From the NCBI GenBank assembly GCA_016716675.1, contig JADJVG010000033.1:186001-250000 (forward strand): 64,000 nucleotides of DNA, given 5' to 3'. Positions 27,895 through 38,996 of this stretch are shown here, in pieces. The DNA is from Hyphomicrobium sp. GTDB taxonomy: Bacteria; Pseudomonadota; Alphaproteobacteria; Rhizobiales; Hyphomicrobiaceae. Numbering within the stretch: the first letter of the stretch is position 1; every line of letters starts with the position of its first letter. The notes under the pieces were generated by a model. That model saw nothing but the letters and a program-made list of their open reading frames with translations, ran no database searches and was not told where the DNA came from. A program made the position numbers and the translations under genes.

Positions 27895-29129
27895 GTGAGT
27901 GCTCAAAAGCGCATCTTGCTGATCATCGGCGGCGGAATCGCCGCCTACAAATGCCTGGAGCTGATCCGCCGCCTGAAAGACCGCGGATTTGGCGTCCGCG
28001 TGATCATGACCAAGGCGGCCCAGGAATTCATCACGCCGCTGTCCGCCGGGGCGCTCAGCAACGAGCGCGTCTTTACCGACCTGTTCGATCTCGATGACGA
28101 ACGCGAGATCGGCCATATCCGGTTGGCCCGCGATACCGACCTCATCGTCATAGCGCCCGCAACCGCCGATCTGCTGGCAAAAATGGCTGGCGGCCATGCG
28201 TCGGACCTTGCTACGGCCGTATTGCTCGCGACCGACAAACCGGTCCTGGCCGCGCCGGCCATGAACCCCCGCATGTGGCTGAACAAGGCGACTGAGCGCA
28301 ACGTTGCGCAGCTCAAGTCAGACGGGGTCCACTTCGTCGGGCCGGGCGTGGGCGAAATGGCTGAGAAAGGCGAAGCGGGGCCGGGCCGGCTGGTCGAAGT
28401 GCCGGACCTTCTTCAGGCGATCGATAAAATGCTCAACGGCGGTCAGGCGCACGAGTTGCCGCTTGCCGGACGTCATGTCCTCATCACCGCCGGCCCGACG
28501 CACGAGCCGATCGATCCGGTGCGCTACATCGCCAATCGCTCCTCCGGCAAGCAGGGCTCGGCGATCGCGGCCGCGGCAGCGAAACTCGGCGCCCGCGTCT
28601 CGCTCATCTGCGGGCCGGTGATGCTCCCCGATCCGGCGGGCGTCGCCGTTACCGCGTCGTCACGGCGGCCGAAATGCTGGAAGCGGTCGAATGCGCCTTG
28701 CCGGCCGACATCGGCGTGTTCGCCGCCGCGGTCGCCGACTGGCGCGTCGCCAAACCGAAAGCGGAAAAGATCAAGAAGTCGGCCGCGGGCGATACTCCGG
28801 CGCTGAAACTCGTCGAAAACCCGGACATCCTCAAAACCGTCGGCCACTTGGCCAAGGGACGTCCATCGCTTGTCATCGGCTTTGCCGCCGAGACGGAAGA
28901 CGTCATCGCCCACGCCAAGAAGAAGCTAAAAAGCAAGGGCGCCGACTGGATCGTCGCCAACGATGTTTCGCCCGAAACCGGCATCATGGGCGGCGACCGC
29001 AACAGTGTGCATATCGTCACGCGCACAGGCGTCGAAAGCTGGCCGGATATGGACAAGGCCGACGTCGCGGAGCGGCTGGTGTTGCGCGCCGCCGAAGATG
29101 TGGCGCGCCGGCGCACGGCGGCGGAGTGA
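27895..29129 (+). CDS. coaBC: phosphopantothenoylcysteine decarboxylase / phosphopantothenate-cysteine ligase, one frameshift
   Basis: The first frame gives the CoaC flavoprotein domain (LLIIGGGIAAYKCLELIRRL, APATADLLAKMAGG, APAMNPRMW) and the start of CoaB (LITAGPTHEPIDPVRYIANR). The second frame, from about 28650, gives TAAEMLEAVECALP, FAAAVADWRV and the C-terminal KGADWIVANDV. Near 28650 the sequence GCCGTTACCGC lacks one T needed to read Val-Tyr-Arg. The enzyme makes 4'-phosphopantetheine for coenzyme A and is essential, so a sequence error in the T run is more likely than a dead gene. Start is GTG at 27895. dut follows after 1 base. Confidence 0.88.
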
Positions 29130-29130
29130 C

Positions 29131-29826
29131 ATGAAGAACCCCACCCGCCGCATGACGTTGAAGATCGCGCGCCTGCCCCATGGCGAGGGCCTGCCGCTGC
29201 CGGGGTATCAGACCCCGGACGCCGCCGGGATGGATCTCGTGGCCGCCCTTGGCGAAGGTGAAATCCTGACGCTGAAGCGCGGTGAAAGCGCCAAGGTGCC
29301 GACCGGTCTCATTTTCGAGTTGCCGCGGGGCACCGAAGGCCAGGTGCGGCCGCGCTCGGGCCTTGCCGCCAAGCACGGTGTCACGGTGTTGAACGCCCCC
29401 GGCACGATCGACGCCGACTACCGCGGCGAGGTCGCTGTGCTGCTCATCAACCATGGTTCAGCGGCGGTCACGGTCCGCCGCGGCGACCGAATTGCCCAGC
29501 TCGTCGTTGCACCCGTATTGCAGATCGCAGTCGCAGAGCAGAAAGACCTCAGCGCAACCGCCCGCGGCGCCGGCGGCTTCGGCTCCACCGGCGTTGCCAG
29601 TTCTGTCAAAAGGCACGGGCAGGCGCCACGAAAAGCAAAGGCGTCCGCAAAGCGGCCAAAGCGCGGAAAACCCGCCCAAATGACGACTGCAAGAACGGCG
29701 CCACGTCCCCAACCCGGGACGCGCGGAAGCCTTTCGCAACCGCCTCGAGCGGGCCGCGTTACCTGCGTAGTGAAACCGGACGCCGCGAAACGCCTGCCCG
29801 GTGCTCGCCAAACACGCCAAGGACGC
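29131..29826 (+). CDS. dut: deoxyuridine 5'-triphosphate nucleotidohydrolase, open into cysK
   Basis: Residues 8-155 are a complete trimeric dUTPase with the five family motifs in order: DAAGMDLVAA, RPRSGLAAKHG, GTIDADYRGEV, GDRIAQLVV and the flexible GAGGFGSTG end. It hydrolyses dUTP to dUMP and keeps uracil out of DNA. After GSTG the frame does not stop. It runs through about 75 Arg/Pro/Ala-rich residues straight into the cysK start at 29827, also in frame. Either this is a dut-linker-cysK fusion or a small indel hides the dut stop. The linker has the composition expected of non-coding GC-rich DNA. A start at 29152 is also possible. Confidence 0.8.
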
Positions 29827-30807
29827 ATGACAGAGATGGACATCAAAACGCTCGCCGCAACCAAAAGCTGGGGCCGTGGCAAGGTCTACGAGAACATCGC
29901 CGAAACCATCGGCCACACGCCGCTCGTTCGTCTCTCCAAGGTCAAGGCCAAGGCGAAGATTTCAGCCGACATTCTGATGAAGCTTGAATTCTTCAACCCG
30001 CTGTCATCGGTCAAAGACCGCATCGGCGTGTCGATGATCGATACGCTCGAAGCAGAAGGCCGCATCACGCCCGGCAAGACGGTTCTGGTCGAGCCGACAT
30101 CGGGCAACACCGGCATCGGCCTCGCCTTCGTCGCCGCCGCGCGCGGCTATCGGCTGATCCTCGTCATGCCCGAAACGATGTCGATCGAGCGGCGCAAGAT
30201 CCTCGCGCATCTGGGTGCCGAGCTTGAACTGACGCCGGGCCCGGGCGGCATGCCGGCCGCCGTCGCCCGCGCCGACGAGCTGGCAAAGACCCTGCCCGAT
30301 GCGGTGATTCCCGGCCAGTTCGACAACCCGGCAAACCCGCTGGTGCACGAGCTGACGACCGCCGAAGAAATCTGGAACGATACGAAGGGCAAGATCGACG
30401 CGCTCGTGGTCGGCGTCGGCACCGGCGGCACGATCACCGGCTGCGGCAAGGTCCTCAAGGCGCGCAACCCCAACATCAAGATCATCGCGGTTGAACCGTC
30501 GACCAGCGCCATTCTCTCGGGCCAGCCGCGCGGGCCTCACAAGATCCAAGGCATCGGCGCCGGTTTCATCCCCACCGTGCTCGACCGTACGGTCATCGAC
30601 GAGGTCGTCACCGTGCCAAGTGAAATGGCCTTTGAAATGTCGCGCATGCTGTCCAAGGTCGAAGGCATTCCCGGCGGCATCTCCACGGGTGCCAATCTCG
30701 CCGCCGCTCTGACGGTGGCCCAGCGCTCCGACATGGCCGGCAAGACCATCGTCACGTTCGCGCCGTCGTCGGCCGAACGCTATGTTTCGAGCGAGCTGTT
30801 CGTCTGA
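29827..30807 (+). CDS. cysK: cysteine synthase A (O-acetylserine sulfhydrylase)
   Basis: The 326-residue region is a full CysK. It has IGHTPLVRLSKV near residue 28, the PLP lysine in LEFFNPLSSVKDRIGVSMI, the substrate loop EPTSGNTGIGLAF, MPETMSIERRK, the PLP phosphate-binding glycine loop VGVGTGGTITG, and HKIQGIGAGFIP. It makes L-cysteine from O-acetylserine and sulfide. The ATG at 29827 or 29836 fits the usual length. The gene is in frame with dut upstream with no intervening stop. moeB follows 23 bases later, so sulfur handling genes are clustered here. Confidence 0.92.
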   Translation: MTEMDIKTLAATKSWGRGKVYENIAETIGHTPLVRLSKVKAKAKISADILMKLEFFNPLSSVKDRIGVSMIDTLEAEGRITPGKTVLVEPTSGNTGIGLAFVAAARGYRLILVMPETMSIERRKILAHLGAELELTPGPGGMPAAVARADELAKTLPDAVIPGQFDNPANPLVHELTTAEEIWNDTKGKIDALVVGVGTGGTITGCGKVLKARNPNIKIIAVEPSTSAILSGQPRGPHKIQGIGAGFIPTVLDRTVIDEVVTVPSEMAFEMSRMLSKVEGIPGGISTGANLAAALTVAQRSDMAGKTIVTFAPSSAERYVSSELFV

Positions 30808-30830
30808 GCGACGGCTAACGCGAGGATACC

Positions 30831-31665
30831 ATGACCACACTGACGCCGGAGGAGGTGCAGCGCTACAAGCGCCACCTCGTCCTGCGCGACGTGGGCGCAG
30901 GGGCAGCAGAAGCTCAAGGCCGCGCGCGTCCTCGTCATCGGCGCGGGCGGGCTCGGCTCGCCGGTGCTGCTCTATCTCGCGGCCGCCGGCGTCGGCACGC
31001 TCGGCGTCATCGATGACGACACGGTGTCGATCGACAACCTTCAACGGCAGGTGCTGCACGACACGGCCGCCGCTGGCGTTGCAAAGGTCGAGAGTGCGGC
31101 GGCGGCGATTGCCCGGCTCAACCCGCACGTCACGGTCGAAGCCCACAACGACCGTATCACCGCAGTAAACGCGCTCGACCTCATTTCGCGCTACGACATC
31201 GTCTGCGACGGGTCCGACAACTTCGCCACACGATATCTGGTGGCCGACGCCTGCTACTTCGCCAAGCGGCCGCTGGTCTACGCGGCCTTGGGCTCGCTCG
31301 ACGGCTACGTCTCGGTCTTCAAACCCTACGCGCGCAAAGCGAGCGGAGAGCCCTATCCGTCCTTGCGCTGCATCTTCCCCGAGGCGCCACCGGCCGGCCT
31401 CGTCGCCAACTGTTCGGAGGTCGGCGTGCTGGGCCCGGTCGCCGGTGTCATCGGCACGCTGCAAGCAACCGAAACGGTCAAAGAACTTTTGTCGCTCGGC
31501 GACAGCCTGGCCGGCCGGCTGCTGATCTACGACGCGCTCGCCAGCCGCTTCGACACGGTTGAGCTGAGCTACGATCCCGACAATCCGCTGACCGGACGTA
31601 GCCCGACAATCCTCGATCTTTCGGTCCACACGACGCCGGCCGGGCCGGCCTGCGCCGCGGAATAG
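30831..31665 (+). CDS. moeB: MoeB/ThiF-type sulfur-carrier adenylyltransferase, one frameshift
   Basis: The first frame starts EEVQRYKRHLVLRDVG. The other frame then carries ARVLVIGAGGLGSPVLLYLA, the nucleotide-binding Rossmann motif, then DDDTVSIDNLQRQVLH, CDGSDNFATRYLV, the catalytic region PSLRCIFPEAPP and GVLGPVAGVIGTLQA. This is the E1-like enzyme that adenylates the C-terminus of MoaD or ThiS. The length is about 277 residues with no C-terminal rhodanese domain. The break is near 30897, in GGGCGCAGGGGCAG, where GQGQQKLKAAR is expected. It lies behind cysK on the same strand. Confidence 0.82.
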
Positions 31666-31752
31666 GCCGCAGAAGGACTGTTCATGCGGGAACTGAACCT
31701 TTTGTCCGCAGGCGCGACAAACGGGTATATTGTCGTAAGTCTTTTCGTTGAC

Positions 31753-31795
31753 GCCTCCGGCACCGGTCAACCCGGGAAGGACCGGTGCCGGAGGC
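31753..31795. repeat. long perfect inverted repeat
   Basis: A 16-bp arm GCCTCCGGCACCGGTC (31753-31768) is repeated inverted at 31780-31795 with an 11-base loop. There is no T tract on either side, so it is either an atypical terminator after moeB or a structured leader of the next gene. Confidence 0.6.
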
Positions 31796-31858
31796 TCATC
31801 GCCCTCGCAGGTGGCGCAGCTGCCAACTGCGGGGCACTTCACATGGGGCCGTGGTCGC

Positions 31859-32913
31859 GTGATCGTCGTTCTGCAACGCTTGATATTTTTTCTCGTCGAG
31901 CTCATCCGCGCACCGTTCGATGCCCTGCGCGGCGTCAATCGCCGCAGCTACGCGATTTCCGCCGACGTGCTCGCGCCCAAATCGGTGACGTGGTCGGTCA
32001 TGAGCGCCCACAAGATCAGGCTCGAAGGCAATCCGCCGATCGATATCGATGCCTCTCCCGATCCTGCACGTCCGGGGATCTACACCGGCAACATTTCGTT
32101 TTCGGGCCGCACCTTGCCGTTTACATACGAAATCCTGGATGAACGGCCGGGCGAAGCGCTCTCGCTGCGCGTCATCAAGGCGGAATCGGCGCCCGAGTGC
32201 TGTCCTGGCGAAGATTATCTGTGTGCCAAAAGTGAAGAATGCGGTCATCACCGGCGCGCTCACGCTCGCCAGCTTCTCAGCGCTGTTCGGCATTGCCGAT
32301 GCAGCCATGCTGGTGTTCCTCATTCTCATTCATGAAGTCGGCCACGTGGTCGGCATGCGGTGGGCCGGCCTGCCGGTCAAAGGCATCTACTTCATCCCTT
32401 TTTTCGGCGGCGTGGCGGTGAGCGACGACCGCTACCGCAACGAGGCCGAACGCGGGCTCGTCGCGCTGATGGGTCCGGGATTGAGCCTTCTCTCGACAGC
32501 GGCGTTCCTTGGTTTGTCTCTTCAGAACTCGGACGATGAAACGTTTCGCAATCTCGCCCTGATGAGCGCCATATTGAACGGCCTCAACCTGCTCCCCCGT
32601 GCTGCCGCTCGACGGAGGCCATATCGCTCAGTCGCTGCTGTCTCGCCAATCCGCAGCGGTGACGACGGGATTCAACGGCCTGACGCTGTGTGCGGGTTTA
32701 TCGCTCGCGATAATCTCCGGCGCTTACGACCTGCTGCTGATCCTGCTGTTGATTGCGCCCTTCATCTTTTCCAAGTCGGCGCAGGCGCACATGAAGCTGC
32801 CGCCGCTGACACCGCCACAGCTGGCAATTCTCAGCATCGCTTATGCAGCGACCTTCGCCTTTTATGCGGCCGTCATCTGGTCGTTCTTCAGCGGTCCGCC
32901 GGGCGCCGCTTAG
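31859..32913 (+). CDS. M50 site-2-protease-like intramembrane metalloprotease, two frameshifts
   Basis: Three pieces in successive frames form one protein of about 350 residues. First comes an N-terminal helix and a soluble domain of about 110 residues (VLQRLIFFLVELIRAPFDAL, then NISFSGRTLPFTYEIL). Second comes the membrane core with LVFLILIHEVGHVVGMRWAG, the zinc HExxH, and FGGVAVSD. Third comes LPLDGGHIAQSLL, the M50 LDG motif, with two more helices. Breaks lie near 32215 and near 32596, the latter an extra C in a C run. The start is a GTG at 31859. Such proteases cut transmembrane signal proteins; the target is unknown. Confidence 0.72.
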
Positions 32914-33001
32914 GGCGCCGGTTGACCGGCATTTGCCGACAATTTGACGGTTCGCTCCTTGCATGAACCAAGGCAGGGGCGCCTCAAAATGGAGCGCGCA
33001 A

Positions 33002-34541
33002 ATGCTTGAAATTCGATTTGGTTCCGCGTCAACGCCGGCTTTTACGATTTCAATTTCCGAAACGGCATCCGCCAGCGATCAGACCCGAGCGATCCAATCG
33101 GCACTCGATGCTGTGGCCGGCAAAGCCGGTGGCTACGTGAACCTTTCGGCCGGCACCTTCACGGTGACGGGCACCGGCAAGGCGTCGGATGGCGCGCTGC
33201 GCGTTGGCAGCGAAACGGCGCTCACCGGCGCAGGCATGGGCGAAACGACCATTAAGCTCGCCGATCAATCGACCTCTGTCACCGGGATCGTGCGCACCGA
33301 TTCCGGCGGCACAAATGCCGATGGCAGCGTGAAAACTACAGCGAACGTCAGGATTACCGATCTCACCATCGACGGCAACAAGGACAATGCAACGGGCACG
33401 ACCGACGGGTTCTATTGCGGCCCCAAACCCAACAGCGCGGCCTACGATTCCAACATCACGCTCGACCGGGTCGAGATTGCAAACGTCTCGCGCTACGGCT
33501 TCGACCCGCACGAGCAGACCAAGGGGCTCACCTTTACGAGCTGCATTGCCCACGACAACGGCGCCGACGGCTTCACCATCGATTTCGCGCTTGACGTGTC
33601 CCTCGTCAACAACGCCGCCTATAACAACGGCCGTCACGGCTTCAACGTCGTGACCAGTTCTTCCGATGTCCGATTTCTGGACAACGACGCCTGGGGCAAT
33701 GGTGGCAGCGGCATCGTCGTCCAAACCGGGGACAATGAAATCCGTGAATGGACCCATGCGGTCAGCATTTCCGGCGGTCATATCTACGGCAACGGCCGCG
33801 CCGGCATCGAAGTGCGGCAGGCCGCCGACGTCTCGATCCACGACACCTGGATCAGCGGCAACGCGCGCGAGGGCATCGTTCTGTCCGGCGTCGACGGCGC
33901 GGATATCTCCAACAACGCCATCACAGGCAATGGCGGCATCGCCCCCATCCGCGTCGAAGGTTTCTGCAAACCTTCGGCGACACCGAAACCGGCAACGACC
34001 GGGGGGTTGCGACCCACAACGTGACGATCAACGGCGTGGTTCAGGCCGATCCGGCGATCCCGCCGGGCGCGACGGTCTACAGCTATCACATCACCAGCGG
34101 AGCCGATTCCATCACCGGCTCCAAAGGCCGCGACACGATTGCGGCCGGCAGCGGCAACGATACGGCCTATGGCCTCAGCGGTAATGACACGCTCTATGGC
34201 GAAGACGGCAAGGACAAGCTCTATGGCGGGAGCGGTTCCGACATCCTCTATGGCAACGACGGCGACGACCGGCTGTGGGGTGACACCGGATGGGATACGC
34301 TGACCGGAGGCCGCGGCAATGACGCGTTTGTCTTTCGGAAGGGTGGGGCACCGACACGATTACAGACTTCAAGCGCGGGTCCGACACCATCGACCTGCGC
34401 GCCATCGCCCATCTGGACAGCCTTTCCCAACTCTCGATGACGCAATCTGGCAGCGACGCCAAGATCGGCTTCGGCAGCGACGCAATCGTGCTGAAGGCGA
34501 TCGACGTCGCCACGCTCACCGCACTCGACATCCTCGTGTAG
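33002..34541 (+). CDS. right-handed beta-helix protein with RTX calcium-binding repeats, two frameshifts
   Basis: Residues 20-320 form a parallel beta-helix with many G-N/D-N turns (LTIDGNKDNATG, CIAHDNGADGFTIDF, AAYNNGRHGFNVV, HIYGNGRAGIEVRQ), as in pectate-lyase-like and mannuronan C5-epimerase-like enzymes. In a second frame come nonapeptide repeats GGxGxDxLYG from about 34100 to 34320 (for example LYGEDGKDKLYGGSGSD), and in a third frame the usual C-terminal TDTITDFKRGSDTIDL. RTX proteins are exported by type I secretion and bind calcium. Breaks lie near 33963 and 34345, each apparently one missing base. ATG 33002 has GGAG upstream. The enzymatic activity is not certain. Confidence 0.75.
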
Positions 34542-34562
34542 CGCGTGCACCCAAAACGCAAA

Positions 34563-34594
34563 GCGGGCGCGAAACCTTGTCGTTTCGCGCCCGC
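34563..34594. terminator. bidirectional terminator-like hairpin
   Basis: Perfect 13-bp stem GCGGGCGCGAAAC / GTTTCGCGCCCGC with a 6-base loop, placed between two convergent genes that end at 34541 and 34615. Confidence 0.7.
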
Positions 34595-34614
34595 ATCCGT
34601 TTCGATCCGATATT

Positions 34615-35613
34615 TCAGAACATCGCCGGATGCACGCGGTCCGGCGGGGCGTGGCCGTCGGCAAACGCCTTGATGTTGATGATGACCTTTTCGCCCATGT
34701 CGATGCGGCCCTCGATGGTCGCCGAACTCATGTGCGGCAGAGCAACGACGCGGTCGGACGCCAGCAGCCGCGGGTTCACCGCCGGCTCGTGCTCGAACAC
34801 GTCGAGGCCGGCGCCGGAGATCGCGCCCGTCTCGATGAGCCGCGCCAGCTCGTTCTCGTCGATGATCTCGCCGCGCGCGGTGTTGACGATGTAGGCCGTC
34901 GGCTTCAACAGCTTCAAGCGCCGCGCCGAGAGCAGGTGATAGGTGCCCGGCGTATGCGGGCAGTTGACCGAAACAATGTCGACGCGCGTCAGCATCTGGT
35001 CGAGGCTTTCCCAGTAGGTCGCCTCCAACTCGCGCTCCAGCTCTTCCGAGACTCGGCGGCGGTTATGATAGTGTATTTGCAGGCCGAAGGCGCGGGCGCG
35101 GCGGGCGACAGCCTGACCGATCCGGCCCATGCCGATGATGCCGAGCCTTTTTCCGAAAATGCGGTGGCCGAGCATCCAGGTGGGCGACCAGCCGGACCAC
35201 TTGTTGTCCGGGTTCTTCATGTAGGCAGCGCCCTCGGCGACGCGGCGCGGCACGGCGAGAATGAGCGCCATGGTCATGTCGGCGGTATCTTCCGTCAGCA
35301 CGCCCGGGGTGTTGGTGACGAGGATGCTGCGGTTGCGGGCGGTATCAAGATCGACGTTATCGACCCCGGTGCCGAAGTTGGCGATCAAACGCAGTTGCGG
35401 GCCGGCCTGCGTCAGCACGCTGCGATCGATCCTGTCGGTCACGGTCGGTACCAGCACGTCGGCGGCTTTGGCCGCGGCGACGAGATCGGCATGCGACATG
35501 GGCTTGTCATCGACGTTGAGGCGTGTATCGAACAGTTCGCACATCCGCGTCTCGACGACGTCGGGCAGCTTGCGCGTGACAATGACGACCGGTTTTTTCT
35601 GCAGGCTTGGCAT
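34615..35613 (-). CDS. D-isomer-specific 2-hydroxyacid dehydrogenase (glyoxylate reductase type)
   Basis: The 332-residue protein has the family layout. There is a substrate domain at both ends, and between them a Rossmann fold with GKRLGIIGMGRIGQAVARRA near 155. The catalytic Arg is in IVNTARGEIIDE near 240, the Glu in LDVFEHEPAV, and the His in LPHMSSATIEGR near 290. The NADH/NADPH-dependent reduction of glyoxylate or hydroxypyruvate is the usual activity of close relatives, but the exact substrate cannot be read from sequence. It is convergent with the beta-helix gene and shares a terminator with it. Confidence 0.85.
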   Translation of the reverse strand: MPSLQKKPVVIVTRKLPDVVETRMCELFDTRLNVDDKPMSHADLVAAAKAADVLVPTVTDRIDRSVLTQAGPQLRLIANFGTGVDNVDLDTARNRSILVTNTPGVLTEDTADMTMALILAVPRRVAEGAAYMKNPDNKWSGWSPTWMLGHRIFGKRLGIIGMGRIGQAVARRARAFGLQIHYHNRRRVSEELERELEATYWESLDQMLTRVDIVSVNCPHTPGTYHLLSARRLKLLKPTAYIVNTARGEIIDENELARLIETGAISGAGLDVFEHEPAVNPRLLASDRVVALPHMSSATIEGRIDMGEKVIINIKAFADGHAPPDRVHPAMF

Positions 35614-35782
35614 TGGCGATCCGGGGAGGGAATGTGCGAGATAATGTTGCGGGCGCCCGGCCGGTGAGCCGGGCGATCAAACTGGTGTCTAACAGAACGC
35701 CTTGGCAATGACAAAGTGATGATTAGCCTACCGCCTCGCAATCACTGACCCGCCTCATTCGAGCCCCTGGCCGCCGAGAAAA

Positions 35783-36355
35783 ATGCAAATTTTCCGCACC
35801 AAAGTTGTGCTTCGTTGCGCCCTGGCGCTTGTTGCCGCCGTGCTTGGCCTGCCGTTCGGCGTGACGCCGGCCACGGCGCAGGGCGCGGCGGAGCCTGCGG
35901 CTGTCCCCTCAGGCAGCGGGTTGCCGGTGCCCCGCTTCGTCAGCCTCAAGTCCGACCGGGTCAATCTGCGCAACGGCCCCGGTACCGATTACCCCACCGG
36001 CTGGGTGTTTCGCCGCGCCGGGCTGCCGCTCGAAGTCGTCAAGGAGTTCGAAGGCTGGCGGCAGGTGCGCGATGCCGAGGGCGTCACGGGCTGGGTGCTG
36101 CAATCGTTCCTGTCGGGCCGGCGCACCGCGCTGGTGCTGCCGTGGGAGCGCAAGGCGGGCGGCAGCGTGCCCGTGGTGCCGATCAACTCGGGCGACAGCG
36201 CCTCGACCTCTGTCATCGCCAATGTCGAGGCCGGCGTGATCGCCAACCTGCACTCCTGCGACGGGCGCTGGTGCCGCGTCACGGTCGAAACCTATTCGGG
36301 CTACATCGAGCAGAAGAAGCTGTGGGGTGTCTACGAAGGCGAGACGGTGAAATAG
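35783..36355 (+). CDS. secreted bacterial SH3-domain protein
   Basis: The 190-residue product has a signal peptide (VVLRCALALVAAVLGLPFGV, cleavage near ATAQ). One bacterial SH3 domain follows from residue 50: SLKSDRVNLRNGPGTDYPTG, then VVKEFEGWRQVRDAEGVTGW. A second, weaker SH3-like unit comes after (NVEAGVIANLHSCDGRWCRV and YSGYIEQKKLWGVYEGE). Such proteins bind peptidoglycan or other envelope parts in the periplasm. It stands alone between divergent and convergent neighbours. The Rhizobiales family is well known, but its function is not. Confidence 0.82.
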   Translation: MQIFRTKVVLRCALALVAAVLGLPFGVTPATAQGAAEPAAVPSGSGLPVPRFVSLKSDRVNLRNGPGTDYPTGWVFRRAGLPLEVVKEFEGWRQVRDAEGVTGWVLQSFLSGRRTALVLPWERKAGGSVPVVPINSGDSASTSVIANVEAGVIANLHSCDGRWCRVTVETYSGYIEQKKLWGVYEGETVK

Positions 36356-36422
36356 CTCGGCCCAGGCAGCTGGCCCAACGCACCACTCTCTCGATTTTCC
36401 CTTTGCTTATCGAGCGTCCGTG

Positions 36423-36860
36423 CTACTTCGGCGCAAGCCGCACGACCACGTCGATGTGCGTGATCTTCATGCCCTCGGGCGGTTCGGGCAGGCCGGAAAC
36501 GTCGATCGCCGAGCCGGCGATGTCCATCAGCTCGCCCGTCTGTTCGATCAGGAAATGGTTGTGGTTGGACGTGTTGGTGTCGAAATAGGCCTTCGACCCG
36601 TCGATCGCCAGCTCGCGCACCAGCCCGGCGCGGCGGAACTGATGAAGCGTATTGTAGACGGTTGCGAGCGAGACGTGTTCACCGGCGCCGAGAACCTCGG
36701 CGTGGAGCTGCTCGGCCGTCACGTGCCGGTCTTCGCCAGCAAACAGAAGGCCGCCCAGGACCAGCCGCTGGCGTGTCGGCCGCAGGCCGGCTTGGCGCAA
36801 GCGCTCAGCCACCGGATGGGTGGATGAGATCTCCTCGGTTTCTGCAACAGGCTCAGCCAT
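36423..36860 (-). CDS. irr: Irr-like Fur family iron response regulator
   Basis: The 145-residue protein is of the Fur family, with AERLRQAGLRPTRQRLVLGG, AEQLHAEVL and the recognition helix VSLATVYNTLHQFRRAGLVR. The His-containing loop TSNHNHFLIEQTGELMDI is the Irr-type version and there are no CxxC zinc pairs. In Rhizobiales, Irr represses or activates iron genes under iron limitation and is destroyed in the presence of heme. The position directly divergent from fabA-fabB-fabI is the conserved place of irr in Rhizobiales. ATG 36860 was chosen over a longer ORF because the extension is Cys-rich and unlike the family. Confidence 0.85.
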   Translation of the reverse strand: MAEPVAETEEISSTHPVAERLRQAGLRPTRQRLVLGGLLFAGEDRHVTAEQLHAEVLGAGEHVSLATVYNTLHQFRRAGLVRELAIDGSKAYFDTNTSNHNHFLIEQTGELMDIAGSAIDVSGLPEPPEGMKITHIDVVVRLAPK

Positions 36861-37179
36861 GGACTTAGGTTCAGCTCCGCGGATCGTGCAATTTTGCAAA
36901 AATATCATACACCAAGCGCTGGCGGGCGTCAGCCTGTGGCAGGCGTCGAGCCCCAAACTTGGTTCCCAACAACATAATCGTTGCGAACGTGTGCCGCAAC
37001 AAACGCGCAAGTTGTGGAATTTGTTCGCTTTATTTGTTGGCACGAAGGGAGGTTGGGGCGTCGTGAAGCTTTCGGCTCTAGTTCGAGTATGTTACGAGAC
37101 GGCCGCACGGGGTTGCCCCTCGAGCGGCCCGGTCTTTTTGCGGCCGGCCGGCTTCACTTAACGCACAGAGGACACGACA
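36861..37179. promoter_or_regulatory. irr-fabA divergent promoter region
   Basis: A 319-base region with A+T-rich segments near 36885-36915 and 37010-37045 that separates irr and fabA, transcribed in opposite directions. It must contain both promoters. I could not identify a clear iron control element or a -35/-10 pair. Confidence 0.5.
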
Positions 37180-37701
37180 ATGGCGGATCGCCGTTCCAGC
37201 TACGAATTCGAGGACTTGCTGGCATGCGGCCGCGCGGAATTGTTTGGCCCCGGCAACGCGCAGCTGCCGCTTCCGCCGATGCTGATGTTCGATCGTATCA
37301 GCCAGATTTCCGATGCTGGCGGCGCCCACGGCAAGGGCCTGGTGGTCGCCGAATTGAAGGTCGCCGGCAACGAGCGGCTCAATTGGTTTTTCGATTGCCA
37401 CTTCAAGGGCGACCCCGTAATGCCAGGGTGCCTCGGCCTTGACGCGCTCTGGCAGCTTTCGGGGTTCTTTCTGGGCTGGCTCGGCCTCACCGGTCAGGGC
37501 CGCGCTTCGGGTGTCGGCGAAGTGAAATTCACCCGCGAGGTGACGCCGGACGTGAAGCATCTGGAGTACGTCGTCGACGTCAAGCGCGTCATTGCCCGCA
37601 AGCTCAAACTCGTCGAAGCCGACGGCGCACTGAAGGCGGACGGCGAAGTGATCTATACCGCTAAGGATCTTCGTGTGCTGTTGAAGTCGACGGAGGTCTG
37701 A
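37180..37701 (+). CDS. fabA: 3-hydroxydecanoyl-ACP dehydratase/isomerase
   Basis: The 173-residue protein is a full FabA. The hot-dog fold carries the active-site His in FDCHFKGDPVMPGCLGLDAL near 75-95 and the catalytic Asp in the central helix of the same motif, followed by WQLSGFFLGWLG and GVGEVKFTREVTP. It dehydrates 3-hydroxydecanoyl-ACP and isomerises the double bond to cis-3, the branch point to unsaturated fatty acids. It is the first gene of fabA-fabB-fabI, with fabB 62 bases downstream. Cytoplasmic. Start and length agree with the family. Confidence 0.96.
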   Translation: MADRRSSYEFEDLLACGRAELFGPGNAQLPLPPMLMFDRISQISDAGGAHGKGLVVAELKVAGNERLNWFFDCHFKGDPVMPGCLGLDALWQLSGFFLGWLGLTGQGRASGVGEVKFTREVTPDVKHLEYVVDVKRVIARKLKLVEADGALKADGEVIYTAKDLRVLLKSTEV

Positions 37702-37763
37702 TAAGGCAGGTGCGGCAGGAATTGAGCGCGAACTTTGCGCGAAACGAGAGGGACTGAACGCTC

Positions 37764-38996
<1,233 letters not shown>

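Noticed and set aside
30004..31938. 644-codon minus-strand open frame across cysK and moeB
   Set aside because: It runs opposite two clear genes and has Arg/Asp/Gly-rich shadow composition.
31684..32142. 152-codon plus-strand open frame starting at 31684
   Set aside because: It overlaps the long hairpin and the M50 gene in another frame; the composition is that of a shadow frame.
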